The notes: generated from the letters alone by a model not told the origin. A DNA stretch of 64,000 nt from Marimicrobium sp913061115 (GCF_047729875.1 NZ_CP159826.1:2542001-2606000); one strand, 5' to 3'; positions 27,220-36,259 are shown, counted from the first letter of the stretch. Made by a program: numbers and translations.

Positions 27220-28566
27220 TCAATCAGAACTGGCGCTAGCGGACCGTTCCCAGCGCACCAGCCAGAGAGATTCACTGCCCTGAGCAACCTCCTGCCATCG
27301 GTCGGACTCACACCTGCCCAAATCACCCACCGCCACTAGCTCGTTCCCCAGATAGAGCAAAGGCACTCGGCCGCGCCACCAGGGAGGCACTTTCCACGCC
27401 TGCATTAGCCCCTTAAGGCTGCGACTACCGGCCCGACCCGGCAAACAGCAGCGCTCCCCGCCCTGACGCCAGCTCAGTGTGAGCTGCTCCTCAGGCATCA
27501 GCCGCAGGCCATCACCGTCTGATCGCACCAGACTGACGGTGCCTACTCCGGGGACTTTCACACTCGCACCAGGCGCCAGCGCAAACGATGATGCCGCCGG
27601 AGGTGCCGAGAGATCAGGCAATCGGTATACAGCATCATGATAACGTTGCAGGCCATAGGATCCGCAGACCAGTCTCGGATTGCCGTCTACAGCAGTCACT
27701 CGCAACTGGCGCAGAAACTCGTCCACCGCGGCGCGGTCTGGCGCCTGATACTCGGCCGCCCTCAACCATGCCCGCAGCAGCGCCGCCGCGATATCCTCTG
27801 ACGCATCAACCAACTGCGCTAACAGCAAGCCAGGGTCACCCAGCTCACTATAGACCGTTTCCGGTACACCGAGATTCTGCGCCAGCGTGCTAGAGGCTGT
27901 CGCCATGTGCTCGCTGGCACGGGTGACGGACCGTCGATACGCGGGCCAGCGCTTAGCTAGAAGCGGTAGCACCTCTTCACGCAAAAAATTGCGGTCCATC
28001 GCGGTATCGTGATTGGAGGGGTCTCGCACGTATTCAAGATCGTGGTCGGCAGCATACTGTTCTATCTCGCTGCGACCATAGGCTAGCAGAGGACGCACCA
28101 GCTGAGCCTGCCCTAGGTTGCGCGCGCGAGGCATCCCGGCCAGCCCTTCTACCCCTGCTCCACGCAGTAAACGCAAAAAAAAAGTCTCCACCTGATCATC
28201 AAGGTGATGGCCCAAAAACAGTACCGTATCTGCCGGCAGCAGATCCTCAAAGGCACTGTAGCGCGCGCCCCTAGCAGCGGCTTCAGCACTGCCACCCGAT
28301 GGCACTGCCACCGTACGACTGATCAGTGGTATCGCAAGCCGATGACATAAGCCTGCACAATGAAGCTCCCAGTCGGGTGCCGCTGGCTGCATGCCATGAT
28401 TAATATGAATGGCACTCAACCCCGGCGCTGAGGGATTGGCCGCACGCCAATTGTGCAGCAAATGCAGCAGCACAGTGGAATCTGCACCACCACTCAAACC
28501 CACATACCAGTGGGGGGCTGTGACTAAGCCGGTTAGCGGGCTATCGAGTTCGGCAAAATGGAGCAA
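27220..28566 (-). CDS. tilS: tRNA(Ile)-lysidine synthase
   Basis: 448 residues from TTG 28566, six bases after the accA stop. It makes lysidine at C34 of the AUA-reading tRNA-Ile. The PP-loop ATPase signature VGLSGGADSTVLLHLL lies near residue 25; HLDDQVETFFLRLLRGAG and DRNFLREEVLPLL follow; the C-terminal TilS domain ends with PGRAGSRSLKGLMQAWKVPPW. The TTG start is the only reasonable one because the next in-frame ATG lies inside conserved sequence. Confidence 0.95.
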   Translation of the reverse strand: MLHFAELDSPLTGLVTAPHWYVGLSGGADSTVLLHLLHNWRAANPSAPGLSAIHINHGMQPAAPDWELHCAGLCHRLAIPLISRTVAVPSGGSAEAAARGARYSAFEDLLPADTVLFLGHHLDDQVETFFLRLLRGAGVEGLAGMPRARNLGQAQLVRPLLAYGRSEIEQYAADHDLEYVRDPSNHDTAMDRNFLREEVLPLLAKRWPAYRRSVTRASEHMATASSTLAQNLGVPETVYSELGDPGLLLAQLVDASEDIAAALLRAWLRAAEYQAPDRAAVDEFLRQLRVTAVDGNPRLVCGSYGLQRYHDAVYRLPDLSAPPAASSFALAPGASVKVPGVGTVSLVRSDGDGLRLMPEEQLTLSWRQGGERCCLPGRAGSRSLKGLMQAWKVPPWWRGRVPLLYLGNELVAVGDLGRCESDRWQEVAQGSESLWLVRWERSASASSD

Positions 28567-28572
28567 TCCCGC

Positions 28573-29520
28573 CTAGTTTCCGTAAGACATGAGTCGCTGA
28601 TAGCGTTTGTCGAGCAACTCTTCTATCGGCATCTCCTGCAGGGTGTCCAACTGCGTCAGGATGTGTTCCTTGATCCGCTCAGCCATCAGGTCAACATCCC
28701 GGTGTGCACCGCCAAGAGGCTCAGGAATCGTGGCATCAACAATGCCCAGGTCCTGCAGGATCTTGGAAGTAACGCCCATTGCTTCAGCCGCATCCGGCGC
28801 ATTGGCCGTATTCTTCCAGATGATATTGGCACAACCCTCTGGGGAAATAACAAAATACGTCGAGTATTGCAGCATCGCCAAATGGTCGCCCACGCCAATC
28901 CCCAGGGCACCACCGGAACTGCCCTCGCCAATCACAATGCAGATAACAGGTGTCGACAAACGCGACATCACCGCCAAATTCTGGGCGATAGATTCGCTGA
29001 TACCGCGCTCCTCGGAGTCAATACCAGGGTATGCTCCAGGCGTATCTATCAAGGTAACAACTGGAACTTTGTACCGCTCAGCCAGCTCCATCAGGCGCAG
29101 GGCCTTGCGGTACCCCTCTGGTTTTGGCATGCCAAAATTACGCATGACCTTATCCTTCACCGCCCGCCCCTTCTCCTGACCAATCACCATCACCGGACGG
29201 CCATCGATGCGGGCAAGACCCCCAACAATCGCGCTGTCATCGGCGAAGTGGCGGTCGCCGTGCAATTCATCGAACTCGGTAAAGATACGCGGGATATAAT
29301 CAAGCGTGTAGGGGCGCTGCGGGTGGCGCGCCACTTTGACGATATCCCAGGAACTCAGGTTAGAATAGATTTTCTCCGTGAGCTTGGTGCTTTTATCCCT
29401 CAGATTCTCTATCTCGGAGCCGATATTGATCTCGTTATCCGAGCCCACCAGTCGCAACTCTTCGATCTTAACTTCCAGCTCGGCAATCGGCTGCTCAAAG
29501 TCCAGGTAATTGGGGTTCAT
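28573..29520 (-). CDS. accA: Acetyl-CoA carboxylase carboxyltransferase subunit alpha
   Basis: 315 residues, ATG 29520. With AccD it transfers the carboxyl group from biotin to acetyl-CoA in fatty acid synthesis. Visible segments: LDFEQPIAELEVKIEELR at the start, ARHPQRPYTLDYI, the FHELHGDR-equivalent FDELHGDRHFADD, LIDTPGAYPGI and GEGSSGGALGIGVGD. dnaE, which often precedes accA in this lineage, is not upstream here. Confidence 0.98.
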   Translation of the reverse strand: MNPNYLDFEQPIAELEVKIEELRLVGSDNEINIGSEIENLRDKSTKLTEKIYSNLSSWDIVKVARHPQRPYTLDYIPRIFTEFDELHGDRHFADDSAIVGGLARIDGRPVMVIGQEKGRAVKDKVMRNFGMPKPEGYRKALRLMELAERYKVPVVTLIDTPGAYPGIDSEERGISESIAQNLAVMSRLSTPVICIVIGEGSSGGALGIGVGDHLAMLQYSTYFVISPEGCANIIWKNTANAPDAAEAMGVTSKILQDLGIVDATIPEPLGGAHRDVDLMAERIKEHILTQLDTLQEMPIEELLDKRYQRLMSYGN

Positions 29521-29834
29521 CTGCGGGCATTCTCGACTGGCTGAGTGAACGCACAGTGTACAAAATTAATGCGTCCCAGACCAATACGAGATTCACTTTG
29601 GCATCGAGATAACCGCTTCGTGCCAGACAGCCACAGGCGACATAGCACAATACAGCAAGATCAGGTCACCGGATGACCCTCGCTGGAGAGAGTGAATGCT
29701 TCGCTACAGCGGTTGCTGTAAGCTGTTCGACTGCGGCCGCTCAGGGGTTTGCTCTCGAAAAGAGGGGCGCAATACAATCACAGGCAGACCAAACAGCCCT
29801 TTGACCAGCACGCTACTTGTTTGAATGAGACACA
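29521..29834. other. Intergenic region between divergent accA and rluA-like gene
   Basis: 314 bases with no supportable ORF. Probably contains promoters for both divergent genes; I could not place convincing hexamers. Confidence 0.4.
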
Positions 29835-30497
29835 ATGCAGGAACTACCCCCCTATCTTGTTCCCCACAGCACAGAAGAAATCGTCATTTTGTATGCAGAC
29901 GACGATCTTCTGTTGGTGCGAAAACCCCATCTCCTGCTCAGCATCCCGGGCCGCCATCCCCTGAACAAGGACTGCCTCATCACCCGACTTCAGGAACGCT
30001 ACCCCACCGCAAGCATCGTGCATCGTCTGGATTTGGATACCTCAGGAATCATGGTAATACCCCTTAACAAGCCGGCTCATGTTCACATCAGCCGCCAATT
30101 TCAGCAACGCGAGGTCAAAAAGGCCTACCACGCTGTCGTGTTCGATGTGGTGGAGCAGGATGAAGGCCAAGTGAATCTGCCGATTACCAGCGACTGGGAG
30201 CGACGCCCGCTGCAAAAAATCTGCTACGAGCGCGGCAGGTCTGCCTTGACCCACTATCAGGTCTTGGAGCGCGGCGGTGACCGCAGCAGAATGTTGCTGA
30301 AACCCGTGACCGGGCGCTCACACCAGCTGCGCATCCATATGCGAGAACTAGGCCACCCCATTCTGGGCTGCGATATGTACGCACACGCCACGGCATTAGA
30401 CATGGCCGATCGGCTGATGCTCAATGCTAGCGTGCTGGAATTCACCCACCCCACCAGCGGCAAGTGGCTGCGCGGCGACTGCCCCCCCGATTTTTAA
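29835..30497 (+). CDS. RluA-family pseudouridine synthase
   Basis: 220 residues, ATG 29835. The catalytic motif HRLDLDTSGIMV (aspartate in L-D-x-x-T-S-G) is intact, preceded by LLLVRKPHLLLSIPG and followed by KKAYHAVV and the GRSHQLRIHMRELGHPILGCDMY block. It has no S4 domain and is short, as are RluA/TruC-type proteins that modify 23S rRNA U746 and tRNA U32; RluA itself is the nearest guess by size. It converges with the DUF5062 gene with only five bases between the stops. Confidence 0.9.
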   Translation: MQELPPYLVPHSTEEIVILYADDDLLLVRKPHLLLSIPGRHPLNKDCLITRLQERYPTASIVHRLDLDTSGIMVIPLNKPAHVHISRQFQQREVKKAYHAVVFDVVEQDEGQVNLPITSDWERRPLQKICYERGRSALTHYQVLERGGDRSRMLLKPVTGRSHQLRIHMRELGHPILGCDMYAHATALDMADRLMLNASVLEFTHPTSGKWLRGDCPPDF

Positions 30498-30502
30498 GGC
30501 GT

Positions 30503-30763
30503 TTATAGCAGCAGTGGATGATCGGAGGGTAGTTGCCTGGACATCCACAACGCCAATTTATGTTTCATATTGGGTTCGGTGTCCTGACCCTTAGCAAGCG
30601 GCTGAATAAGCTTGTCGTGCACTAGCAAGCGATAAAGGTAGGTGACTTTTTCCTTTGCTGAGTCAGTTTCCTCGAATTGGCCCACGCCGCGTTTTTTAGC
30701 ATACACCGCGCCGACACGCAGGGCTTGGACCACCAGTTCAGCTTCATGCTTTAGCTTCTGCAT
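30503..30763 (-). CDS. DUF5062-family small protein
   Basis: 86 residues, ATG 30763. It matches my memory of DUF5062: KLKHEAELVVQALRVGAVYAKKRG at the start, SAKEKVTYLYRLLVHDKLIQPL in the middle and MKHKLALWMSRQLPSDHPLL at the end. Soluble, helical, no known role; found mainly in marine gammaproteobacteria. Confidence 0.75.
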   Translation of the reverse strand: MQKLKHEAELVVQALRVGAVYAKKRGVGQFEETDSAKEKVTYLYRLLVHDKLIQPLAKGQDTEPNMKHKLALWMSRQLPSDHPLLL

Positions 30764-30781
30764 ACCGTCCTCCGGCGTTGA

Positions 30782-31111
30782 TTACAAATACGTACACCAA
30801 TCACTCCGGCTACCAGGGTAAAAAGTGACGTTGTGCTTTTCTATGAGCGCCAGTGAAAAAAATTTAACGCAAGCAGCCACTTCAGAACCGCAGTAAACAA
30901 CACGTTTCTCCGCGTCCAACGCCTCCCCCAGTGTGCCTTCAACCTTCGTTCCAATAGGAACATCCAAGCTGGCATTGTGGCTAAGCCCTCTACTGTTCAG
31001 ACTACCCGATTGGTTGGCTAAAGGCTTACTCGTGCTCTGATGACTGGTGTCTATAGAAGCATGCACACTATCAAATTGGAATAGATTGGGGTCTATGAAA
31101 ACGCTTAGCAA
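30782..31111 (-). pseudogene. Remnant of a rhodanese/3-mercaptopyruvate sulfurtransferase C-terminal domain
   Basis: 109 codons from a TTG. The last ~45 residues (RVVYCGSEVAACVKFFSLALIE, then FYPGSRSDW) resemble the active-site loop and end of the second rhodanese domain (VVYCGSGVTAC...YDGSWSEW). The N-terminal domain and the rest of the second are missing or unrecognisable, and no ribosome site is evident. The catalytic cysteine position of the CGSxV loop is kept. Most likely a decaying fragment at the left edge of the accessory region; a small functional single-domain protein cannot be ruled out. Confidence 0.45.
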
Positions 31112-31200
31112 CCTTGAGGCCCACTGTGGCGACTGGCGATCATGGCAGGACTGCTGTCTCTAGTGGCCATCAGGAAGCTGCGTAAAGCCTGAGCCCTCTC

Positions 31201-31261
31201 AAGCCCGCCTAGTGTGGGTTTTTTGTTGTCTATTAGCCCTATTACACAAGAGCCAGCGTGG
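31201..31261 (+). repeat. Left 61-bp inverted repeat around the beta-barrel gene
   Basis: Runs from AAGCCCGC through a T-run to GAGCCAGCG. Its reverse complement recurs at 32771-32831 with about eight mismatches in 61 positions. The outer end of each copy forms a terminator-like hairpin with six Ts; the inner end points towards the enclosed gene. No clear flanking target duplication is visible. Partial relatives of the outer end occur at 53978-54007. Confidence 0.85.
31204..31224 (+). terminator. Terminator-like hairpin inside the left inverted repeat
   Basis: CCCGC (31204-31208) pairs with GTGGG (31214-31218), one wobble, five-base loop, then TTTTTT. The right repeat carries the equivalent (CCGC-ATAGT-GCGG-A-TTTTTT) on the minus strand, so the two hairpins would stop transcription entering the element's interior. 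Confidence 0.55.
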
Positions 31262-31300
31262 TATAGTCTGCTCAATTCAATAGTGAACGAGACGCTTCTA

Positions 31301-32287
31301 ATGACTAATGCTTCAACAGCCCTAAAACGCCATCTACTCGCTCCTGCAATATTAATGCTCTCAATGCCCCTGTCGGGCAGTGTGTTAGCACAGGTGGCAC
31401 AAGACAGCAGCACCAAAGACCCTGTTGAGATGGAGGTCAATCTCAAAGACGTGGTGAAGTTCAACTGGGGCTTCCAAGGGGCCACACAAGGCGCAGGCAC
31501 ACCTAACCAAGCAGGTCTTGGCTTCTTCCTACCCATGATGGTGAGCGATAACGGCGTGCTGTTCTTGGACGTCCTTGCCAATGCCAACTTTGCAGACTTC
31601 GGCGACTACTCCAGCATCATTAACACAGAAGTGGATGGCACCACGCTATCGACCTCGACACGCATAGGGTATCGCTGGCTCACCGATGACAGTGCTTGGA
31701 TGTTGGGTGTGAATGGCGGCTATGACACGCGTGAGATGGCAACAGGGTCTGCTGATACGGGTGTGCCAGTGACCAACTCGCAAGAGGTTGATTTCCAGCA
31801 GGTGGCTTTCGGCATAGAGGCGGTTTCGGATACGTGGAATGTCAATGTCTATGCGCTGGTTCCCGTTGATGACACAGAATACCGACTCAACAGTGTCTAT
31901 GACGGTGGGTCCTTGGATACCTACGGTGTCGATGTGGGCTACAGCATTACGCCTGAGTTCCAAACCTCCGTTGGTTACTACTACCAAAAAGGCGACCTTG
32001 GATATGCTGACGGCTCGGGTGTGCAAGGACGCGTGGCTTACAACATCGGTAGTGGTTTCAGCATCGGCACCAACCTGTCTTACGACGATGCCTTCGACGG
32101 ACGAGTATCGGCGGATATCCTTTATCGTTTTGCAACGCCCGAAGCCCCAAAGGCACCCGTCAAAAAAGCGTGGAACGCCCCCACGATAAAAGGGCTTACC
32201 GATGCCGTCGATAATCGCGGTGTCCGAGTTCACGATAGTTGGGACGATTGCAGTAGCACTTTTACTGTTTTTAATAGTGCTTGTTAG
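31301..32287 (+). CDS. Secreted outer-membrane beta-barrel protein (inverse-autotransporter-like domain)
   Basis: 328 residues from ATG 31301, with a Sec signal peptide (LLAPAILMLSMPLSGSVLA, cut near residue 30). The mature part is a run of amphipathic strands resembling the inverse autotransporter beta domain of intimin-like proteins, especially cyanobacterial versions: LGFFLPMMVSDNGVLFLD, STSTRIGYRWLTDDSAWMLGVNGGYDTR, FGIEAVSDTWNVNVYALVPV, YGVDVGYSITPEFQTSVGYYYQKGDL. After the barrel only ~45 residues remain (KKAWNAPTIKGLTDAV to a Cys-containing end), so there is no adhesin passenger. It is enclosed by 61-bp inverted repeats. The family assignment is from pattern memory. Confidence 0.75.
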   Translation: MTNASTALKRHLLAPAILMLSMPLSGSVLAQVAQDSSTKDPVEMEVNLKDVVKFNWGFQGATQGAGTPNQAGLGFFLPMMVSDNGVLFLDVLANANFADFGDYSSIINTEVDGTTLSTSTRIGYRWLTDDSAWMLGVNGGYDTREMATGSADTGVPVTNSQEVDFQQVAFGIEAVSDTWNVNVYALVPVDDTEYRLNSVYDGGSLDTYGVDVGYSITPEFQTSVGYYYQKGDLGYADGSGVQGRVAYNIGSGFSIGTNLSYDDAFDGRVSADILYRFATPEAPKAPVKKAWNAPTIKGLTDAVDNRGVRVHDSWDDCSSTFTVFNSAC

Positions 32288-32305
32288 TAAAAGTGTTAGT
32301 TGCTA

Positions 32306-32480
32306 GGCGCACCTTAACCTCAAGCTAGCACTTGAAAAAAGAGTCACGTCCGCTCTTATAGTGGGCGGGCTTTATCCGTTATGTTGAGTGTGTTTATGAC
32401 GTACAGCCAAAACCGTTGAAAGCGGTTGCGTTCATCAATCAAACCTCGCAATTCGCTACGATGCCAGTGAACCCACCTTT
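32306..32480. repeat. Direct repeat copy 1 (reverse-transcriptase 3' end)
   Basis: 175 bases that recur in the same orientation at 36551-36729 at roughly 90% identity by eye. The match stops abruptly after ACCCACCTTT, where copy 2 continues into the rest of a reverse transcriptase gene and copy 1 runs into a terminator. It includes a hairpin (GTCCGC...GCGGGC-TTT) just past the RT stop codon. Confidence 0.9.
32356..32480 (-). pseudogene. 3' end of a reverse transcriptase gene, copy 1
   Basis: Read on the minus strand, codons for WVHWHRSELRGLIDERN, FQRFWLYVINTLNIT and KARPL precede a TAA (32358-32356). This is the same C-terminus as the longer fragment at 36602-37006, including the stop. Only about 40 codons remain; the gene breaks off at 32480. 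It is a truncated duplicate, not a functional gene. Confidence 0.85.
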
Positions 32481-32485
32481 AACAG

Positions 32486-32507
32486 CGGCTCCTTCGGGAG
32501 CCGTTTT
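32486..32507 (+). terminator. Strong rho-independent terminator
   Basis: Stem CGGCTCC/GGAGCCG with a TTCG tetraloop (32486-32503) and TTTT. It probably terminates the beta-barrel gene, whose stop lies 199 bases upstream; the reverse-transcriptase remnant now lies between them. Confidence 0.85.
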
Positions 32508-32731
32508 GCTGGCAGGCGCTCTGACGCTCGTGGTTTATAGTTGGCAAGGTAGTTAGCCGAAGCACACCAGCGTACGCGCCATATTCCCCTATATATTCAT
32601 TGTAGGTCTTAAGTATCCTCAAACTAAAAGATAGCGACCACCTAGCACTTCAGTCGACCACCACAACACACTCCAAGCCCGCACATGTCTGCGCCGGACA
32701 AAGAAACGAAATACTGGATCAATGCGCTGTG

Positions 32732-32774
32732 GTAAAAGCCAGGACGATGACGAAGCGAGAAGGACACAACCTGC
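32732..32774. repeat. Short dispersed repeat abutting the right inverted repeat
   Basis: The segment from GTAAAAGCC to ACAACCTGC recurs, with small gaps, at 34934-34975 in the same orientation, roughly 80% alike by eye. It adjoins the right 61-bp inverted repeat, so the repeated unit may be longer than the inverted repeat itself. Confidence 0.6.
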
Positions 32775-32831
32775 GCTGGCTCTTGTGTAATAGGACTAAT
32801 CCACAACAAAAAATCCGCACTATGCGGGCTT
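32771..32831 (-). repeat. Right 61-bp inverted repeat around the beta-barrel gene
   Basis: Reverse complement of the left repeat, about 87% identical by eye. Outer end GCGGGCTT at 32824-32831. Between the two repeats lie the beta-barrel gene, the reverse-transcriptase remnant and a terminator, 1,631 bases in all. Confidence 0.85.
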
Positions 32832-32974
32832 AGGCCGACTTTAGTTCCTAAAACGCTAAGAACTTGCCAAAACCATATCGCGGTTTGCCCATTAATAGTC
32901 ACGCAATCATCTGTCCGCAACAGCATTGCTCACGGCCCTTTTGTTTACCCTATACTTTGACCTATACTCGCACC

Positions 32975-34801
32975 GTGTTAAGACAATTTTCAATGTTGTT
33001 ATTGGGGCTGCTTATTCTCTCAGGCACCGCGTCGGTGATGGGACAAACCGCACCCACTGGCAAAAGTGGGCCTGCCATTCAAGTCCCCGGCGAGAAAGCC
33101 GCTCCTCCCACTAAGACCAACGATGAGCACCCCTGGTCGATTGCCGAGCAGCTCCCCGGCACGGCTTCCCCTCGCGATGTCGTTGAACCCGAGCAGCTCG
33201 ACAGTCCCCGTAGCCTGATGTGGAGCTTAGCCCGCACGCTTGATGCCTACCGAGAGGCATTGATCGCTGGCGGCCGGACCTATAGCACCTACGAACATCT
33301 AGACTGGATTCAGTATCGACTTGCACAGTGCTTTGACCTCTCCGATGTCGCGCCGGAGTTCCAACTCGCCACTGCAACTGACGCCGCTGTGCTGCTGCGG
33401 GGAATACTGCTCCGCGTACCCATGGCCGACTGGGATACGATTCCCGACGCAAAGATGATTTCCGATATGCCACTGGATCAACGACCGACCCGCTTTCGAT
33501 TCAAGAACGTACCGATTGAGCTGATCCAGTTAGAGTCTGGCGACCGCTCTGGAGAATGGGTTATCTCTCAGGAAACACGGGAGATGGCCAGTGATGCCTA
33601 TAAGCGCATGGCCCACCTTGACCCAATCGGCGGCACACTGGGGAAAAGCCTGCACCGCCTTCACTTCTTCGAGCCGGGTTGGCTGATCCCCTCTGCCTTG
33701 GTCAATAATCTGCCTATTTGGACAGGACATGAGGTTTTTGGACAGGCCATTTGGCAGTGGACGACGACCTTCATAGCCATTCTTATCGTAGGGGGAGGCC
33801 TTGTGCTCGTCTTCGTCATCATGAGACGCACGCTCAAGCGGCCGATCACGCTTACCGGACGGATCGTCCATTTCCTATACCTTGTGCTAACTGGGTGCGG
33901 CGCAGCGGCGTTCGTGGACTTTCTGCAGTACCATGTTTTTTTGAACGGCATGGTGCTCGAAATCTTCATCTTCGCCGGCTCGACCATCATGATGTTCGCT
34001 TTCATGCTGGCGATCCTTTCGCTGGGGGTTATAGCCGCTGAGATGGTCATCGCCTCACCCCGCATTGGTCCCCGAAGCCTCGATGCCGCCCTGATCCGGG
34101 TTGCGGGTCGCTCGATTTCGATCATCCTTGCCGCTTTTGTATTCTTCAAAATTCTAGCTCAGCTCGGATTTAGCGCCAGCACGCTGTTGGCCGGAGCCGG
34201 CGTCACCGGGCTGGCCATCGCCCTCGCCGCTCAAGATACACTGAAGAACTTTTTCGCCAGCTTAACTTTGCTGCTGGAACGCCCGTTTCGTGAAGGGGAC
34301 TGGGTTCGCATCGGCGAGGATGTTGGGAGCGTAGAATCCATCGGTCTCCGCTCGACCTGCATGCGCATCAGCGACGGCAATCTCATTTACATGCCCAACG
34401 AATTAGTAGCCCATGGCCGCCTCGAAAACATCTCACGCAGGCCCCATATCCGCTGCGAGATCTCTATCAGCGTCACCTATGCTACAACACCGATCCAAAT
34501 GAAACGTGCCGTCGAGATCATTCGGAAGATCCTCGATGAGAAAACCACTGCCCCCTTCGAGTTCGAGCCGAGAGTGCACTTCGCCGACTTTGGAGATTCT
34601 GCACTATTAATCAACTGCACCTACTGGGATATTACCACCCACTACTCACAAAGTCTGGCCATCTCTCATGATGTCAATCTGGCGATCCTAGAGCAGTTTA
34701 CGGCCGAGAATATCGACTTTGCATTCCCGACCATGACGATCAATGGCATTTATAACGCCTTTCTACCCGGTCTAGAAAGCAGCGAAGCGCCGACGCCGTA
34801 A
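32975..34801 (+). CDS. MscS-family mechanosensitive channel with large periplasmic N-terminal domain
   Basis: About 608 residues from GTG 32975 (or ATG 32993); either gives a signal peptide (LRQFSMLLLGLLILSGTASVMG). The open frame to 32864 is not convincing. A ~250-residue periplasmic part comes first, then about five hydrophobic segments, and the MscS core: the pore helix LLAGAGVTGLAIALAAQDTLKNFFASLTLLLERPF, the beta domain GDWVRIGEDVGSVESIGLRST and NLIYMPNE, and a C-terminal alpha/beta domain. It resembles the long YbdG/MscM-like channels that open under hypo-osmotic stress. It lies between the two reverse-transcriptase fragments and may have been carried with them. Confidence 0.9.
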   Translation: MLRQFSMLLLGLLILSGTASVMGQTAPTGKSGPAIQVPGEKAAPPTKTNDEHPWSIAEQLPGTASPRDVVEPEQLDSPRSLMWSLARTLDAYREALIAGGRTYSTYEHLDWIQYRLAQCFDLSDVAPEFQLATATDAAVLLRGILLRVPMADWDTIPDAKMISDMPLDQRPTRFRFKNVPIELIQLESGDRSGEWVISQETREMASDAYKRMAHLDPIGGTLGKSLHRLHFFEPGWLIPSALVNNLPIWTGHEVFGQAIWQWTTTFIAILIVGGGLVLVFVIMRRTLKRPITLTGRIVHFLYLVLTGCGAAAFVDFLQYHVFLNGMVLEIFIFAGSTIMMFAFMLAILSLGVIAAEMVIASPRIGPRSLDAALIRVAGRSISIILAAFVFFKILAQLGFSASTLLAGAGVTGLAIALAAQDTLKNFFASLTLLLERPFREGDWVRIGEDVGSVESIGLRSTCMRISDGNLIYMPNELVAHGRLENISRRPHIRCEISISVTYATTPIQMKRAVEIIRKILDEKTTAPFEFEPRVHFADFGDSALLINCTYWDITTHYSQSLAISHDVNLAILEQFTAENIDFAFPTMTINGIYNAFLPGLESSEAPTP

Positions 34802-35143
34802 ACGAGCGTCTACAGGCTAATAACTTCAGGGCAAAAGACTGACCCGCTGGCTCTTTTATTTCGTCAAGTATAGGAAGTATTAATACCCCCTCACTTTGCT
34901 CAATCTACTACAAGGTCCCGGCTACTGATAATCGTAAAAGCAGGACGATGATCGGAAGAAAAATATACAACCTGCAATTAGCAGGCTACACTGGAGAAGT
35001 AACTGGCAGACAAATCAAGTGCCTGACTTCGACAATGCATCGGTTGGTCAGCGGGCTACTGAGCCACAGAGAAAATCCGTCCGGAGTACATGCAAATGTT
35101 CTATACTTTTCATTTATTTCTTTGTCAAAATGGATACGCAAAA
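34802..35143. other. Intergenic region with a dispersed repeat
   Basis: 342 bases without a convincing gene. It contains the second copy of the short dispersed repeat (34934-34975). Small ORFs here overlap the start of the next gene out of frame and have no recognisable features. Confidence 0.5.
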
Positions 35144-36259
35144 ATGAACATGTCTAAGATCGTTTCTTATCTGGTTGCAGTTGCATTGGTGAGTCTGCAG
35201 GTTAGTTCTGCAGGCGCATGTACTTTTATTACACTGACAGGCGCTGATGGCACTGTAGTTGCATCACGAACTATGGAGTGGGGTGCGTTTGATTTATCGC
35301 CGGAGATGACATTTGTGCCATCAGGCACTGCCTTCTCTGCAATGACAATGCCGGATAGGCAGGACGGCGCTGAGTGGGTTGCGAAATATAATATTGTCGG
35401 TGTCACCTTACTGGGTCAGATGCTTTTTGGTGACGGTGTTAACTCCGAGGGATTGAATGTTTCATTGCTCTACTTACCGGGGTTCGCTGAATATCAGGCT
35501 TATGAACCTGACAAGGCTTCGATCTCGCTAGCTCCTGTCGACGTTTCGGGCTTTATTTTGGGTCATTTCGCAACGGTTGCAGAAGTCAGGGAAGGGCTTA
35601 AGACTATCAGGGTTGTACCGATCGTCACCCCTGAACTGGGTGAGGCAGCGCCAGTGCATTTCTCAGTCACCGACAAAAGTGGTGACCAGATCGTTATTGA
35701 ATATGTAGATGGCGCTCTCAGTGTGTACGACAAGACATTGGGTGTTCTGACGAATTCGCCGCCCTATGACTGGCATATCAATAACGCACGTAACTACGTG
35801 AACATGCGTGCTGACGCCTGGCCGTCGAGAGATGTCAACGGTATAGATATCGCTCCGATGGGCTACGGCAGCGGCTTGATCGGGTTGCCTGGTGATTTTA
35901 CCCCTCCATCACGGTTTATCCGCGCGCTGGCTTGGACGCAAACAGCACGGCACACTTCGGGTGGCGAAGATACGGTGCATGAATCCATTCGCATTCTTTC
36001 AAATTTCGTGCTCCCCATGGAGGCAGTTGACAAGAAATTGAATCCGGCAGAACTTGAGGTTCTCAAGTATGGCGGGACGCAGTATACGGTGTCTTATGAC
36101 TTACAGAATTTGAAGGTGTATTTCCAAACCAGCGACAATCCCAGCGTACGCAGTGTGGACATGTCGACCTTTGACTTCGACGCGCTGTCAGCACCGATAA
36201 AAGTTCCAATGCGAAACCTTGCAACCTCGTTTGCGACTGACGTAACGCCCGCATCCTGA
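35144..36259 (+). CDS. Secreted choloylglycine hydrolase/penicillin V acylase-family Ntn hydrolase
   Basis: 371 residues from ATG 35144; a second ATG at 35150 is equally possible, and the open frame to 35090 adds an implausible hydrophobic prefix. The signal peptide (IVSYLVAVALVSLQVSSAGA) ends right before a cysteine (CTFITLTGADG), the N-terminal nucleophile of this family, followed by VVASRTMEWG with the conserved Arg and the M-E/D-W triad region. GVNSEGLNVSLLYLPG and the later LTNSPPYDWHINNARNY (Asn-containing substrate loop) also fit. Members cleave linear amides such as acyl-homoserine lactones, penicillin V or conjugated bile acids; export suggests an extracytoplasmic substrate. Confidence 0.9.
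   Translation: MNMSKIVSYLVAVALVSLQVSSAGACTFITLTGADGTVVASRTMEWGAFDLSPEMTFVPSGTAFSAMTMPDRQDGAEWVAKYNIVGVTLLGQMLFGDGVNSEGLNVSLLYLPGFAEYQAYEPDKASISLAPVDVSGFILGHFATVAEVREGLKTIRVVPIVTPELGEAAPVHFSVTDKSGDQIVIEYVDGALSVYDKTLGVLTNSPPYDWHINNARNYVNMRADAWPSRDVNGIDIAPMGYGSGLIGLPGDFTPPSRFIRALAWTQTARHTSGGEDTVHESIRILSNFVLPMEAVDKKLNPAELEVLKYGGTQYTVSYDLQNLKVYFQTSDNPSVRSVDMSTFDFDALSAPIKVPMRNLATSFATDVTPAS

Noticed and set aside
31214..31300. Upstream extension of the beta-barrel gene to 31214
   Set aside because: It would start inside the inverted repeat's T-run and prepend 29 residues before a perfect signal peptide that begins at ATG 31301.
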